NCBI RefSeq assembly: GCF_025822765.1 | Contig: NZ_JACKUK010000028.1 | Coordinates: 62,001 to 126,000 of the forward strand | Direction of reading: 5' to 3' | Source: Mycobacterium barrassiae | GTDB taxonomy: Bacteria; Actinomycetota; Actinomycetes; Mycobacteriales; Mycobacteriaceae | Length of the DNA stretch: 64,000 bases | In this document: piece after piece, positions 29,269 to 37,497 of the stretch | Layout of the letters: each line of letters opens with the position of its first letter | Numbering within the stretch: position 1 is the stretch's first letter | Notes under the pieces: model-generated | Database searches by the model: none | Seen by the model: the letters and a program-made list of their open reading frames with translations, nothing else | Told to the model about the DNA's origin: nothing | Position numbers and translations under genes: made by a program

Positions 29269-29392
29269 GTCGTGGCAATCTACTACCGCAGACGGCCAGG
29301 CGACGCGCGAGTAAACCAACGACCCTGTGTTCAATCTCGACCATAGGAAGCACAATCGACAATGCCGTCGCTCCTGTGACGCCGTTTCGCAG

Positions 29393-29986
29393 CTATCGAT
29401 CGGCTCCGCGATGACCCGAGCGGACCAGTGCGTTACGGGGTCGCAAGAAGCCGGGCTGCTGGAGCTCTCGAATGGCGCGCCGCGCCCCTGACGGGATCAC
29501 ACGCTCGAAGAAGACATCCGCGTCAAAGGTCGCACGGACCTCGTCGACGTAGGAGCGTGGCAGGCCGAAGCGGATCCTGCCCTGACTGACATCGATGAGA
29601 TCCGCCCGACGCACCGCCTCGACCAGCGCCGCGTACGGTCGGCGTGAGCCGTACGTGAGCAGCCGGTGATGCTCGGCGACGATGAGCGCCAACTCGTCTG
29701 ACCAGTTTTCACGGCCGGTGTCGGCCAGCCACGCGTTCTGTGCCTCGATCGACGGAACCAGGTAATCGATCGTGTCGAACGCCGCCAGATCGTGGAAGGC
29801 CGACGCGATTGCCAGCTTGTCGTCGCGGTCTGGTTGGTCCGGCGTGAGCGCGCGAGCGAAGTTGATCACCCGATACACATGCGCCTTGTAGCCGTCATAG
29901 CCGGCGTCGTCTCCGTGGGCACGATGACGATGCGATTCGAGGATCTCTTCAGCCAGGATCGAGCTCTGCAGAATATCCGGTGTCAC
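29393..29986 (-). CDS. HD-domain phosphohydrolase-like protein
   Basis: A 197-residue protein with an HD motif (ASAFHDLAAFDT, about residue 65) preceded by HVYRVINFARAL and followed by VAEHHRLLTYG and a C-terminal RRADLIDVSQG, giving the H...HD...H...D metal-site order of the HD superfamily. Such proteins hydrolyse phosphomonoesters or act on nucleotides. It starts with GTG at 29986, 12 nt after the stop of the upstream lipoprotein gene on the same strand, so the two may be co-transcribed. The substrate is unknown. Confidence 0.82.
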   Translation of the reverse strand: MTPDILQSSILAEEILESHRHRAHGDDAGYDGYKAHVYRVINFARALTPDQPDRDDKLAIASAFHDLAAFDTIDYLVPSIEAQNAWLADTGRENWSDELALIVAEHHRLLTYGSRRPYAALVEAVRRADLIDVSQGRIRFGLPRSYVDEVRATFDADVFFERVIPSGARRAIRELQQPGFLRPRNALVRSGHRGADR

Positions 29987-29998
29987 AACACGTCCGGA

Positions 29999-30484
29999 TC
30001 AGTTGCCGCAGTTGGTGTTCGATGGTCTGGTTGGCCACACACACGAGTTGACATCAGTCGTGTCAGCGTGACCCCCTCCGACGAACACCCCATAGGCGTC
30101 GCCGTTGGTGCCGGTGTAGGTCGCACCCCCACCGCCGCCACCGCCGCCGGCGCTTTCGACGACAACGGTCCATCCCGCGTCCTCGAGTGTGGTCTTGTAC
30201 GCGTCCATGACCTCGGTTGGCGATCCGGTGACCAGGAAGTGCTTGCGGACACCACCGTCGTGAATCCACGCCGGCCCGTCTTTTCGCTGACTGTTCGCAG
30301 GTACCGGGATCAACGATGGCAGGTCAGTTCCTGCGGTTGTCGGCACGGCAGACGCTGACGTGGAAGTCTCTGTGTCCGAAACTGTTTCGGTGACAGTCGT
30401 GGTTCTCGACTCGCCAGACCCGCCGCACCCCGCAACCACCAACCCAACCGCCAAGCACGTCGAGACCAACACGTAGCGCGCCAT
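29999..30484 (-). CDS. Lipoprotein of unknown function
   Basis: A lipoprotein signal peptide (MARYVLVSTCLAVGLVVAGC, lipidated Cys at residue 20) precedes a Thr/Ser-rich spacer and an alpha/beta domain with FLVTGSPTEVMDAYKTTLED and a run of eight glycines (GGGGGGGG) before the C-terminal strand. The C-terminus has two Cys residues (SCVWP, NCGN) that may pair. ATG 30484 places the signal at the start; the upstream frame to 30529 is discarded. It is followed by the HD-domain gene 12 nt further. No family was recognised. Confidence 0.78.
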   Translation of the reverse strand: MARYVLVSTCLAVGLVVAGCGGSGESRTTTVTETVSDTETSTSASAVPTTAGTDLPSLIPVPANSQRKDGPAWIHDGGVRKHFLVTGSPTEVMDAYKTTLEDAGWTVVVESAGGGGGGGGATYTGTNGDAYGVFVGGGHADTTDVNSCVWPTRPSNTNCGN

Positions 30485-30501
30485 ACCCACTCCCATTCTG
30501 G

Positions 30502-31872
30502 TCATCGATAAGGACCCGGCACCGTCCACGCACTGCCTTGCTCGCGATCGAGCACCGTCTCGCCCTTGTTCTTCAACGCGAAGATGTACACCAACAGGCT
30601 CACCCCGATGATCACCGTGACGTACACGATGAACAAGGTGACGTGATCCGGTTTAGAGGCCTGATACAGCATCGGAGCCGTTCCGCCGAAGGCGGAATTC
30701 GCCAGCGCGTAGCCCAAACCCACTCCCAGCGCGCGGATGTCAGCGGGGAAGAACTCCGCCTTCACGATCGCATTGACCGACGTGTACCCGGTGATGATGA
30801 CATAACCGACGGCCAGGAGGAGAAACGCCATCACGACCGACGTCGTCTTCGGCAGATACGTCAGCAGAACGTAGGTGTAGAGCACGCCGGCGACACCGAA
30901 GAACACCAGCAGCGGCTTGCGTCCGATGCGATCACTGATGAGACCACCCACCGGCTGCAGCAGCATCAGGAAGATCAGCCCCAGCAGGTTCACCCACGTG
31001 GCCGTCAGCGCGCCGTCGGAACCGAACGTGGACTTGACGATTGCGGGCGCATTCACGCTGTAGGTGTAGAACGCCACCGTGCCGCCCGCGGTGATGAGGA
31101 ACACGAGCAGCAGTGGACGCCAGTGCGTCGTGAACAACGTCTTCAAGGAGCCGGCGTCGGTGTCCTTCCCCGCCCGGATGGCCTCCAGGTGCGAGTCGCT
31201 CAGCGACTCGTCCATCGAGCGTCGAATCCACAGCACCACCAATGCCGCGACGCCACCGATGAAAAAGCCTATCCGCCAACCCCAGTCGTGCATCGCGTCG
31301 TCGTCGAGGAAGTGCAATGCGATCAGCAATGTGAACTGGGCCAGGACGTGTCCGCCGATCAACGTGACGTACTGGAACGACGACAGGAAACCGCGCCGGT
31401 TCGCCGTCGCCGCCTCCGACATGTATGTCGCCGACGTCCCGTACTCCCCGCCGGTGGCGAAGCCCTGCACCAGCCGGGCCAGGATCAGGACCACGGCCGC
31501 CCAGTAGCCGAGGGTTTCGCGCGTCGGCATGATCGCCACGACGAACGAGCAGGCCGACATGACGGTGACGCTGAACATCAGCGCCGCCTTACGCCCCCGC
31601 CGGTCGGCGAACCGGCCGAAGAACCACGATCCGACCGGTCGCATGACGAACGTGACCGCGAAGATCGCGTAGATGTACACCGTGGAGTTGGTGTCGTCCT
31701 TGTCGAAGAACTGGGCCTCGAAGTAGGACGCGAAGACCGTGTAGACGTAGACGTCGTACCACTCGACGAGGTTGCCCGCCGAACCCTTGATGGTGTTGAG
31801 CACCGCCCGGCGGGTGCTCGTCGGCGCACGCGTCGGCCCTGATTGCACGGTTTTCGGCATCGCCTCACTCAT
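30502..31872 (-). CDS. MFS transporter, metabolite:H+ symporter (MHS) type
   Basis: A 12-helix major facilitator protein (about 456 aa) beginning NTIKGSAGNLVEWYDVYVY, characteristic of the MHS group (ProP, KgtP and related). The family motif between helices 2 and 3 reads GRFADRRGRKAALMFS, and its counterpart in the second half is DRIGRKPLL. Substrates in this group are organic acids or betaines; KgtP-like alpha-ketoglutarate uptake is a guess. Two starts are possible, ATG 31872 (MSEAMPKTV) and ATG 31860 (MPKTV). The longer upstream frame to 32031 overlaps the divergent GH16 gene and is rejected. The lipoprotein gene at 30484 lies 17 nt downstream. Confidence 0.9.
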   Translation of the reverse strand: MSEAMPKTVQSGPTRAPTSTRRAVLNTIKGSAGNLVEWYDVYVYTVFASYFEAQFFDKDDTNSTVYIYAIFAVTFVMRPVGSWFFGRFADRRGRKAALMFSVTVMSACSFVVAIMPTRETLGYWAAVVLILARLVQGFATGGEYGTSATYMSEAATANRRGFLSSFQYVTLIGGHVLAQFTLLIALHFLDDDAMHDWGWRIGFFIGGVAALVVLWIRRSMDESLSDSHLEAIRAGKDTDAGSLKTLFTTHWRPLLLVFLITAGGTVAFYTYSVNAPAIVKSTFGSDGALTATWVNLLGLIFLMLLQPVGGLISDRIGRKPLLVFFGVAGVLYTYVLLTYLPKTTSVVMAFLLLAVGYVIITGYTSVNAIVKAEFFPADIRALGVGLGYALANSAFGGTAPMLYQASKPDHVTLFIVYVTVIIGVSLLVYIFALKNKGETVLDREQGSAWTVPGPYR

Positions 31873-31948
31873 CCAGGCGACGCTAGCCGCGCGCGCCTCA
31901 TGATCGAAGGGGTTTGCGCTCGGCGGCCAGAACCGCTTACCTGATGGG

Positions 31949-32752
31949 ATGCCTGAACTGAATCGTCGCCGCGTCATGCAGATCGCCGGCCTCGGCGCCC
32001 TGGCCGCCTCTGTGTCCCTGCCCACCGCCAACGCTCAGCCCTCGACCAGCGACTATCGCTTCGTCGACGACTTCGACGGTCCCGCCGGCTCGGCCCCCGA
32101 CTTCTCCAAATGGGAGCCCGCGTACGAGCGCGAAACCATGGAGGACCCCACGTTCTGGGAGCTGCCCGAGAACGTCGGCCAGTACCGCGACGACCGGAGG
32201 AACCTCTTCCTCGACGGCAAGTCCAACCTGGTACTCCGCGCTGCCAAGGACGGCGACACCTACTACAGCGGCAAGCTCTTCGGCAGGTACCGGGGCGGCA
32301 TCAACACCACCTGGGAAGCCCGGGTCAAGTTCAACTGCCTGACCCCCGGATGCTGGCCGGCCTGGTACCTGGCCAACAACAGTCCCACCAACGGCGGCGA
32401 AGTCGACATCATCGAGTGGTACGGCAACGGCAGCTGGGCTCCCGGAACCACCGTCCACGCCAACCTCAACGGCGGTGAACACGTCAGCCACACCATCGCA
32501 CCCGACAGCGCTTGGCACAGATGGCGCACCCAGTGGACAGAGGAAGGCTTCAAGTTCTGGCTGGACCACACCGACGGTGCGGCGCCGTACTTCACCGTCA
32601 CGCCCGACCAACTGCCGAATTACCAGTTCAATACGCCCGGCTACACGCTGTTCCCGATCCTGGGTCTCGCGGTCGCCGGGTCGGGCGGCGGCGATCCCAG
32701 CGGCGGCACCTACCCCGCGGAGATGCTCGTCGACTGGGTGAAGGTCTGGTAG
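31949..32752 (+). CDS. Secreted glycoside hydrolase family 16 protein (beta-glucanase-like)
   Basis: A GH16 protein of 267 aa with a Tat-type signal peptide (MPELNRRRVMQIAGLGALAA, cleavage near residue 29). The catalytic motif ExDxxE is present as GEVDIIEWYG, with nucleophile and acid/base Glu. The protein closes with the strand DWVKVW typical of GH16. Its order of conserved segments follows mycobacterial Rv0315-type putative beta-1,3-glucanases, from memory. It is divergent from the MFS transporter (76 bp between the starts) and precedes the LLM gene after 70 bp. It would act outside the cell on beta-glucan; the natural substrate is not known. Confidence 0.92.
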   Translation: MPELNRRRVMQIAGLGALAASVSLPTANAQPSTSDYRFVDDFDGPAGSAPDFSKWEPAYERETMEDPTFWELPENVGQYRDDRRNLFLDGKSNLVLRAAKDGDTYYSGKLFGRYRGGINTTWEARVKFNCLTPGCWPAWYLANNSPTNGGEVDIIEWYGNGSWAPGTTVHANLNGGEHVSHTIAPDSAWHRWRTQWTEEGFKFWLDHTDGAAPYFTVTPDQLPNYQFNTPGYTLFPILGLAVAGSGGGDPSGGTYPAEMLVDWVKVW

Positions 32753-32822
32753 TCACCCGTAGGAGGAATAGGTCCGCCCCGGCACGGACTTGAGGTTTAC
32801 GTAGCCGACGATGGGAGCCGCG

Positions 32823-33653
32823 ATGAAGTTCGGCATATCCACCTTCGTTACTGACGACGGCATCGACCCCGTATCGCTGGCGCGTGCCGTCGAGGAGCGC
32901 GGTTTCGAATCGCTGGTCGTCGCGGAGCACACGCACATCCCGGCGAGCCGGGAGTCGCCGTACCCGATGGGCGGCGAACTGCCGTCCATCTACTACCGGA
33001 CGCTGGACCCGTTTGTCACGCTCGCCGCCGCGGCCGCCGTGACCTCCCGGATCGAGCTCTTCACCGGGATCGCGCTGCTGATCCAGCGCGATCCGATCAT
33101 CACCGCGAAGGAAGCCGCGAGCATCGACCTGATCTCCGGCGGCCGCTTCGTGTTCGGGGTGGGTGCCGGCTGGAACATCGAGGAGCTGCGCCACCACGGC
33201 ACCGACCCGAAGACACGCGGCGCGCTGCTCGACGAGCGCATCGAAGCCATCCAGGCGCTGTGGACCACCGAACCCGCCGAATACCACGGCCGCTTCGTCG
33301 ACTTCGATTCGTCGTACCAGCGGCCCAAGCCGGTGCAGAAGCCGCATCCGCCGATCTACATCGGCGGCGACTCTGATGCCACCGTCAAGCGGATCATCCG
33401 GCACGAAGCGGGCTGGATCGCCAATCCGCTTCCAGTGGACCATCTGGCCAAACGCATCGGTCAGATCCGCGACGGTGCGGATCATGACGTGCCGCTGGCT
33501 CAGTTCGGCACACCCGACGATCCCGACTACTGGCGCGCGGTCGAGGATCTGGGGTTCGGACAGGTGGCGCTGCTATTGCCCACCAAGCCGCTGGACGAGT
33601 CGTTGCGACTTCTCGACAAACTTGCTGCGCACGTCGCGGACTATCGGGGCTGA
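32823..33653 (+). CDS. LLM-class F420-dependent oxidoreductase
   Basis: A luciferase-like monooxygenase family protein of 276 aa starting MKFGISTFVTDDGIDP. It has the features of mycobacterial F420-dependent LLM enzymes: LVVAEHTHIPASRESPYP, FTGIALLIQRDP and GGRFVFGVGAGWNIEELRHH. ATG 32823 follows GGGAG at a good distance; the four residues upstream from 32811 are not needed. F420 use is inferred from the subfamily. Substrate unknown. It converges with an SDR gene (6-nt gap between the stops). Confidence 0.9.
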   Translation: MKFGISTFVTDDGIDPVSLARAVEERGFESLVVAEHTHIPASRESPYPMGGELPSIYYRTLDPFVTLAAAAAVTSRIELFTGIALLIQRDPIITAKEAASIDLISGGRFVFGVGAGWNIEELRHHGTDPKTRGALLDERIEAIQALWTTEPAEYHGRFVDFDSSYQRPKPVQKPHPPIYIGGDSDATVKRIIRHEAGWIANPLPVDHLAKRIGQIRDGADHDVPLAQFGTPDDPDYWRAVEDLGFGQVALLLPTKPLDESLRLLDKLAAHVADYRG

Positions 33654-33659
33654 ACAGGC

Positions 33660-34499
33660 TCACGCGTTCTGGGCGGCCACCCGGGCACGCTCCTTCATCG
33701 AGGCGACCACTCCGCCGTCGTTGAGGATGTCGGTGCCGGTGAGATAGCCGGCCTTGTCGCTGGCGCAGAACGCGAGCAGAGCGGCCATCTCCTCCGGCTT
33801 GCCCCATCGCGGGACCGCGGCGTCGGTGACCATCGCACCCGCGCCCGCCTGCTCCTCGAGCCTGCCCATCTCGGTGTCGATGGACCCGGGGGAGACCGAC
33901 ACGACGCGCAGCCCCCGACCGTTGAACCTCTCGCACTGCGCGCTGGCGTACCACCGGACGAAGCTCTTGCTCACCGCGTACGCGATGCCGGACCGCGCCT
34001 CCTCGCCGGCGATGTCGCAGGCCGCCAGCATCGCCGTCATGAAAGCGGACTCGTCGGTGAACGCCGTCGGGAAGTGCATCGCCGGGATGAATTCGTCCGG
34101 CAGCAGGTGGGCCGCCATCGACGCCACGTTGACGATCGCCGCGCCCTCGGGAGCGGCCGCGTAGAAGACCTCATTGACGTTGAGCGTGCCGATGGCGTTG
34201 GTCCTCATGACGTAGTCGGCGTCGCCCATGCTGGGGCTGACCCCGGCAGTGTGGATCACCGAGGCGAGCGTTCCGAGACCCAACGCGGTGTCGAACAGTC
34301 CGGTGACCGCGTCGGGAACGGTGACGTCGCAATTCACCGCCGTCACCGTGACCCCGAGGTCCTTCAGCGTCGCCGCGGCCGCGTCGAGGCGCTCCTGCCT
34401 GACATCGCACAGCACGATGGTGTGGTCCTGGCCGACGACTTTCGCGGTGGCCTGCCCCATGCCGCCCGCACCGCCCGTGATCACCGAAACTCGAGTCAT
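33660..34499 (-). CDS. Short-chain dehydrogenase/reductase
   Basis: A classical SDR of 279 aa: TGGAGGMG nucleotide-binding turn, a conserved Asp after strand 3, VNVASMAA with the catalytic Ser region, and the YAVSK catalytic Tyr/Lys. A long insertion between the active-site Ser and Tyr (about 40 residues, LLPDEFIPAMHFPTAFTDES) is longer than usual. The C-terminal part ends with FCASDKAGYLTGTDILNDGG. ATG 34499 immediately precedes the Rossmann fold. Converges with the LLM gene. Substrate unknown; the end segment resembles enzymes of the 3-ketoacyl or hydroxysteroid type. Confidence 0.88.
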   Translation of the reverse strand: MTRVSVITGGAGGMGQATAKVVGQDHTIVLCDVRQERLDAAAATLKDLGVTVTAVNCDVTVPDAVTGLFDTALGLGTLASVIHTAGVSPSMGDADYVMRTNAIGTLNVNEVFYAAAPEGAAIVNVASMAAHLLPDEFIPAMHFPTAFTDESAFMTAMLAACDIAGEEARSGIAYAVSKSFVRWYASAQCERFNGRGLRVVSVSPGSIDTEMGRLEEQAGAGAMVTDAAVPRWGKPEEMAALLAFCASDKAGYLTGTDILNDGGVVASMKERARVAAQNA

Positions 34500-34638
34500 G
34501 TGTGGACCGTATACGCAGTGTGGCGACGTTACAGTCTTCGGGTCGGGTGTATCAGAGCCGCCCGGACGTTTCACCATGACGTAGGGTGGTTACTCGGACT
34601 AAGTAGCCGGATGGGTCCCGACTCTGGAGTGATGCCGA

Positions 34639-34914
34639 ATGCCTTCGATCAAGAACACTGTGGCTGCGTTCGCAGTGGCCGCGGGCCTCGCGGCAACAAC
34701 GCTCGGCCTGGGCACGACTGTGGCGATTGCCCAACCGCCCCCAGGGGTTCCTGCCCAGGGTGAAGTTCCGCCGCCTAACGCACCGCCGAAGACCACCGAC
34801 TTCTGGCTCGGCGAGCCCGTCGTGTGGACGTCCATGTGGGGCGGCCGCTGGGGCGTCTGGAAGAACGGCCAGTTCCTCACGCTGTCGTCGAACATCGTCA
34901 CCGGCGGCGGCTAG
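34639..34914 (+). CDS. Small secreted protein (91 aa)
   Basis: A Sec signal peptide (MPSIKNTVAAFAVAAGLAAT to about residue 31, AIA-Q) is followed by a short Pro-rich mature part (about 60 residues) with TTDFWLGEPVVWTSMWGG and RWGVWKNGQFLTLSSN, rich in Trp and Gly. No Cys is seen and no enzyme motif. Such small secreted Trp-rich proteins occur in several mycobacteria; role unknown. A GGAG Shine-Dalgarno-like sequence stands about 8 nt before ATG 34639. Confidence 0.72.
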   Translation: MPSIKNTVAAFAVAAGLAATTLGLGTTVAIAQPPPGVPAQGEVPPPNAPPKTTDFWLGEPVVWTSMWGGRWGVWKNGQFLTLSSNIVTGGG

Positions 34915-34947
34915 ACACATCTCTGGACTGCCCGACAGGCACGTGCC

Positions 34948-34972
34948 GTTTGGGCGGTGCCACACCGGGTAA
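34948..34972 (+). promoter_or_regulatory. SigF-type promoter of the alcohol dehydrogenase operon
   Basis: GTTT at 34948-34951, a 15-nt spacer and GGGTAA at 34967-34972 match the mycobacterial SigF consensus GTTT-N15-17-GGGTAT except for the last base. The ATG of the gene is 32 nt downstream, with GGGAAGG before it. The same pattern, same -10 and same spacer length stand before the Mn-catalase gene. Confidence 0.65.
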
Positions 34973-35003
34973 GCGCGCGGTGACCGCCTAGGGAAGGCAC
35001 ACC

Positions 35004-36152
35004 ATGCGCGCAATGGTCTATCGAGGACCGTACAAAGTCCGCGTCGAGCACAAGGACATGCCGGCGATCGAGCATCCGAACGACGCCATCGTCCGGGTCA
35101 CCATGGCCGCGATCTGCGGCTCAGACCTGCACCTGTACCACGGGCTGATGCCCGACACCCGCGTCGGCATGACGTTCGGGCACGAGTTCATCGGGGTGGT
35201 CGAGGAAGTCGGCCCGTCGGTGCAGAACCTCAAACGCGGCGACCGCGTGATGGTGCCCTTCAACGTCTACTGCGGCTCGTGCTATTTCTGCGCGCGTGGC
35301 TTGTATTCCAACTGCCACAACGTGAATCCGAACGCCACCGCGGTCGGCGGCATCTACGGCTACTCCCACACCTGCGGCGGGTACGACGGCGGCCAGGCCG
35401 AGTTCGTGCGCGTACCGTTCGCCGATGTCGGCCCCGCGCTCATCCCGGAATGGATGGACGACGAGGACGCACTGCTGTGCACCGACGCGCTGGCGACGGG
35501 ATACTTCGGCGCCCAACTCGCCGACATCGCCGAAGGTGACACCGTCGCGGTGTTCGGCGCGGGACCGGTCGGCTTGTACGCCGCAAAGTCGGCGTGGTTG
35601 ATGGGCGCAGGCCGGGTCCTGGTGATCGACCACCTCGAGAACCGATTGGCGAAGGCGCGCAGCTTCGCTCACGCCGAGACGTACAACTTCGCCGAGTACG
35701 ACGACATCGTCGTCACGATGAAGAAGGCGACCGGATACCTCGGCGCCGACTCGGTGATCGACTGCGTCGGCGCTGAAGCCGACGGGAACTTCCTGCAGCA
35801 CGTCACGGCGACGAAGCTGAAACTCCAGGGCGGCTCTCCGGTCGCACTGAACTGGGCCATCGACTCGGTGCGCAAGGGCGGAACGGTGTCGGTGATGGGT
35901 GCCTATGGACCTATGTTCAGCGCGGTCAAGTTCGGCGACGCGATGAACAAGGGTTTGACGCTTCGTATGAACCAGTGCCCGGTCAAGCGTCAGTGGCCAC
36001 GCCTCTTCTCACACATTCAGAACGGGTATTTGAAGCCCAATGACATTGTGACCCACAGGATTCCGTTGGAGCACATCGCCGAGGCCTACCACATCTTCTC
36101 ATCCAAGTTGGACGACTGCATCAAGCCCATCGTCCTCCCCCAGGCCAGCTGA
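35004..36152 (+). CDS. Zinc-dependent alcohol dehydrogenase (formaldehyde-dehydrogenase-like)
   Basis: A medium-chain dehydrogenase of 382 aa. Catalytic zinc ligands lie in AAICGSDLHLYHG and FGHEFIGVVEEVG; the four structural-zinc cysteines lie in YCGSCYFCARGLYSNC; the NAD(P) turn is VFGAGPVGLYAA. The long C-terminal part resembles the glutathione-independent formaldehyde-dehydrogenase-like subgroup. The reaction is oxidation of an alcohol or aldehyde adduct; the substrate is unknown. It stands behind a SigF-type promoter and is followed after 12 nt by a membrane-protein gene, converging on the Mn-catalase operon, which fits a general-stress role. Confidence 0.92.
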   Translation: MRAMVYRGPYKVRVEHKDMPAIEHPNDAIVRVTMAAICGSDLHLYHGLMPDTRVGMTFGHEFIGVVEEVGPSVQNLKRGDRVMVPFNVYCGSCYFCARGLYSNCHNVNPNATAVGGIYGYSHTCGGYDGGQAEFVRVPFADVGPALIPEWMDDEDALLCTDALATGYFGAQLADIAEGDTVAVFGAGPVGLYAAKSAWLMGAGRVLVIDHLENRLAKARSFAHAETYNFAEYDDIVVTMKKATGYLGADSVIDCVGAEADGNFLQHVTATKLKLQGGSPVALNWAIDSVRKGGTVSVMGAYGPMFSAVKFGDAMNKGLTLRMNQCPVKRQWPRLFSHIQNGYLKPNDIVTHRIPLEHIAEAYHIFSSKLDDCIKPIVLPQAS

Positions 36153-36164
36153 AAGGAGCAGATC

Positions 36165-36740
36165 ATGGTGTACACGTCAGAGCATCCGCCAACCCCGAGC
36201 AGCGACGAGTTGCGCGCCCGTATCCCCGGCTGGGGTGCCGATCTCGATCCCGCCGACCGTCCCGCGGTGCCGCGAATGCGGTTCGACCCGTCCGCCACGG
36301 GCGCGCATTGGGACCTCCCGGAACAGCAACCCGAGAAGTGGCCGCGAGAGCGGTCGATCGAACACGCCCGCCTCACACCGGTATTCGGCACCTCGACACC
36401 CCCGCGCTGGTTGTCGGGAGCTGTGCGCAAGTTCGCGTACCGCTACAGCGAGGGCCGCGCCGCCCACTGGCTCCTTCTGATCGGTGCCGACCGGATCGAC
36501 GCCATCGAGAGCCATCTGGAGTCCCTCGTGAAGTTGCGACCGGACAACCCGATCACCGAGACGGGCATCAAGACCGAGTTCACCCATGGCGGGTGGAAGG
36601 CGCGCACCGGCACCACCCGGGTCGACAACGCGCACAGCTGGTTGGATCCGGTTCTCGTCGCCGGACCGTGGCTCATGGTTGCGGCGGCATTCGTGACACT
36701 TGGCCGGGCGGTCGATAGACGACGCGCCCGGCGCAAGTGA
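36165..36740 (+). CDS. Conserved protein with C-terminal membrane segment (191 aa)
   Basis: A 191-residue protein with a soluble N-terminal part (ARIPGWGADLDPADRPAVPR) and one C-terminal membrane helix (about residues 162-182, GPWLMVAAAFVTLG) ending in an RRRARRK tail. No motif of known function. It follows the alcohol dehydrogenase after 12 nt with a GAAAGGAG Shine-Dalgarno sequence and is in the same operon. Its stop directly abuts the stop of the 43-residue gene on the other strand. Confidence 0.78.
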   Translation: MVYTSEHPPTPSSDELRARIPGWGADLDPADRPAVPRMRFDPSATGAHWDLPEQQPEKWPRERSIEHARLTPVFGTSTPPRWLSGAVRKFAYRYSEGRAAHWLLLIGADRIDAIESHLESLVKLRPDNPITETGIKTEFTHGGWKARTGTTRVDNAHSWLDPVLVAGPWLMVAAAFVTLGRAVDRRRARRK

Positions 36741-36872
36741 TCACGAATGCTCTGCGTCCGGCAGACCCTCCGGCGGCGGTGTTGAATACGCCGGGCTGAC
36801 CGGCGGTACCTGTTCGGAATCAGCTGATTGGTGGTCTTCCGGTTCCGTGGACTCTGGTTCGGGTGCGGTCAT
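36741..36872 (-). CDS. 43-residue acidic/proline-rich protein
   Basis: A short gene, starting MTAPEPESTEPEDHQSADSE and ending EGLPDAEHS. It is very rich in Glu, Pro and Ser and without hydrophobic residues, so likely disordered. Support: a strong GAGGGGAAGG Shine-Dalgarno sequence just upstream, ATG start, position 12 nt behind the hemerythrin stop on the same strand, and a stop exactly adjacent to the convergent gene. Probably the last gene of the Mn-catalase/hemerythrin operon. Function unknown. Confidence 0.6.
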   Translation of the reverse strand: MTAPEPESTEPEDHQSADSEQVPPVSPAYSTPPPEGLPDAEHS

Positions 36873-36884
36873 TTCGCCTTCCCC

Positions 36885-37469
36885 TCAGTGGATCTGCGGA
36901 TCGGGTGGATTTTCCGCGGCCCGGCCGGTTGCCGCGTCGCGGATGTGATCGACAGTCGCGGTGACCATGCCCATCGTCTTCAACACCCCCGGGCTCGGCG
37001 GGGTGTCGGGATGCGGGCGAGTCGGGGCGATCTTCTTCGCCACCTCCAACTTCTCCCCCATCTTGACCAGGTCCTCGCGGCTGATCGCGGCCTCGAAAGC
37101 CGGCCACACCACATCCTGCTCAAAGGCGATGTGCTCACGTCCGGCCTTGACGAACTCCTTCAGGGCCTCCTGATACTCGGGTTCACCCGGAACGCCGTCC
37201 TCGAGCAGCTGCAGGAGCCGCTTTCCCTCCTGCTCCTGTTCGATCGCCTTGTCGGCCAACGCATCTCCATCCTCGACCAGCTCGCGCACCGCCGGCCAGA
37301 AGAACTGCTCTTCGATCGCTTCGTGCTGAGACTCGGCGATCACGAGATTCGTCACCATCGTGCTCAGGCCGCTTTCTGTGGCCCCGCTACCGCTGGGCGC
37401 GCCGTCAAGCACCTCGAGCATGCCCAGCACGCTCTTGTGGTCTTGCCGCAAAAACGTCAATGCGTCCAT
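36885..37469 (-). CDS. Hemerythrin-like (HHE) domain protein
   Basis: A 194-residue all-helical protein. The hemerythrin ligand set is visible: LRQDHKSVLG, then ESQHEAIEEQFFW (HxxxE) and GREHIAFEQDVVWP (HxxxE), as in non-haem di-iron HHE proteins that bind oxygen or sense it. The C-terminal tail (about residues 150-194) is Pro-rich. ATG 37469 follows AAAGGA. It lies 28 nt behind the Mn-catalase gene, in the same SigF-type operon, so an oxidative-stress or gas-handling role is likely. Confidence 0.9.
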   Translation of the reverse strand: MDALTFLRQDHKSVLGMLEVLDGAPSGSGATESGLSTMVTNLVIAESQHEAIEEQFFWPAVRELVEDGDALADKAIEQEQEGKRLLQLLEDGVPGEPEYQEALKEFVKAGREHIAFEQDVVWPAFEAAISREDLVKMGEKLEVAKKIAPTRPHPDTPPSPGVLKTMGMVTATVDHIRDAATGRAAENPPDPQIH

Positions 37470-37497
37470 GCTTGAGTCCTTTCGGTTGCAGCGACAC

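Noticed and set aside
30538-31842. Open frame of 434 codons on the plus strand
   Set aside because: Antisense to the MFS transporter; the product is Arg/His/Gln-rich low complexity.
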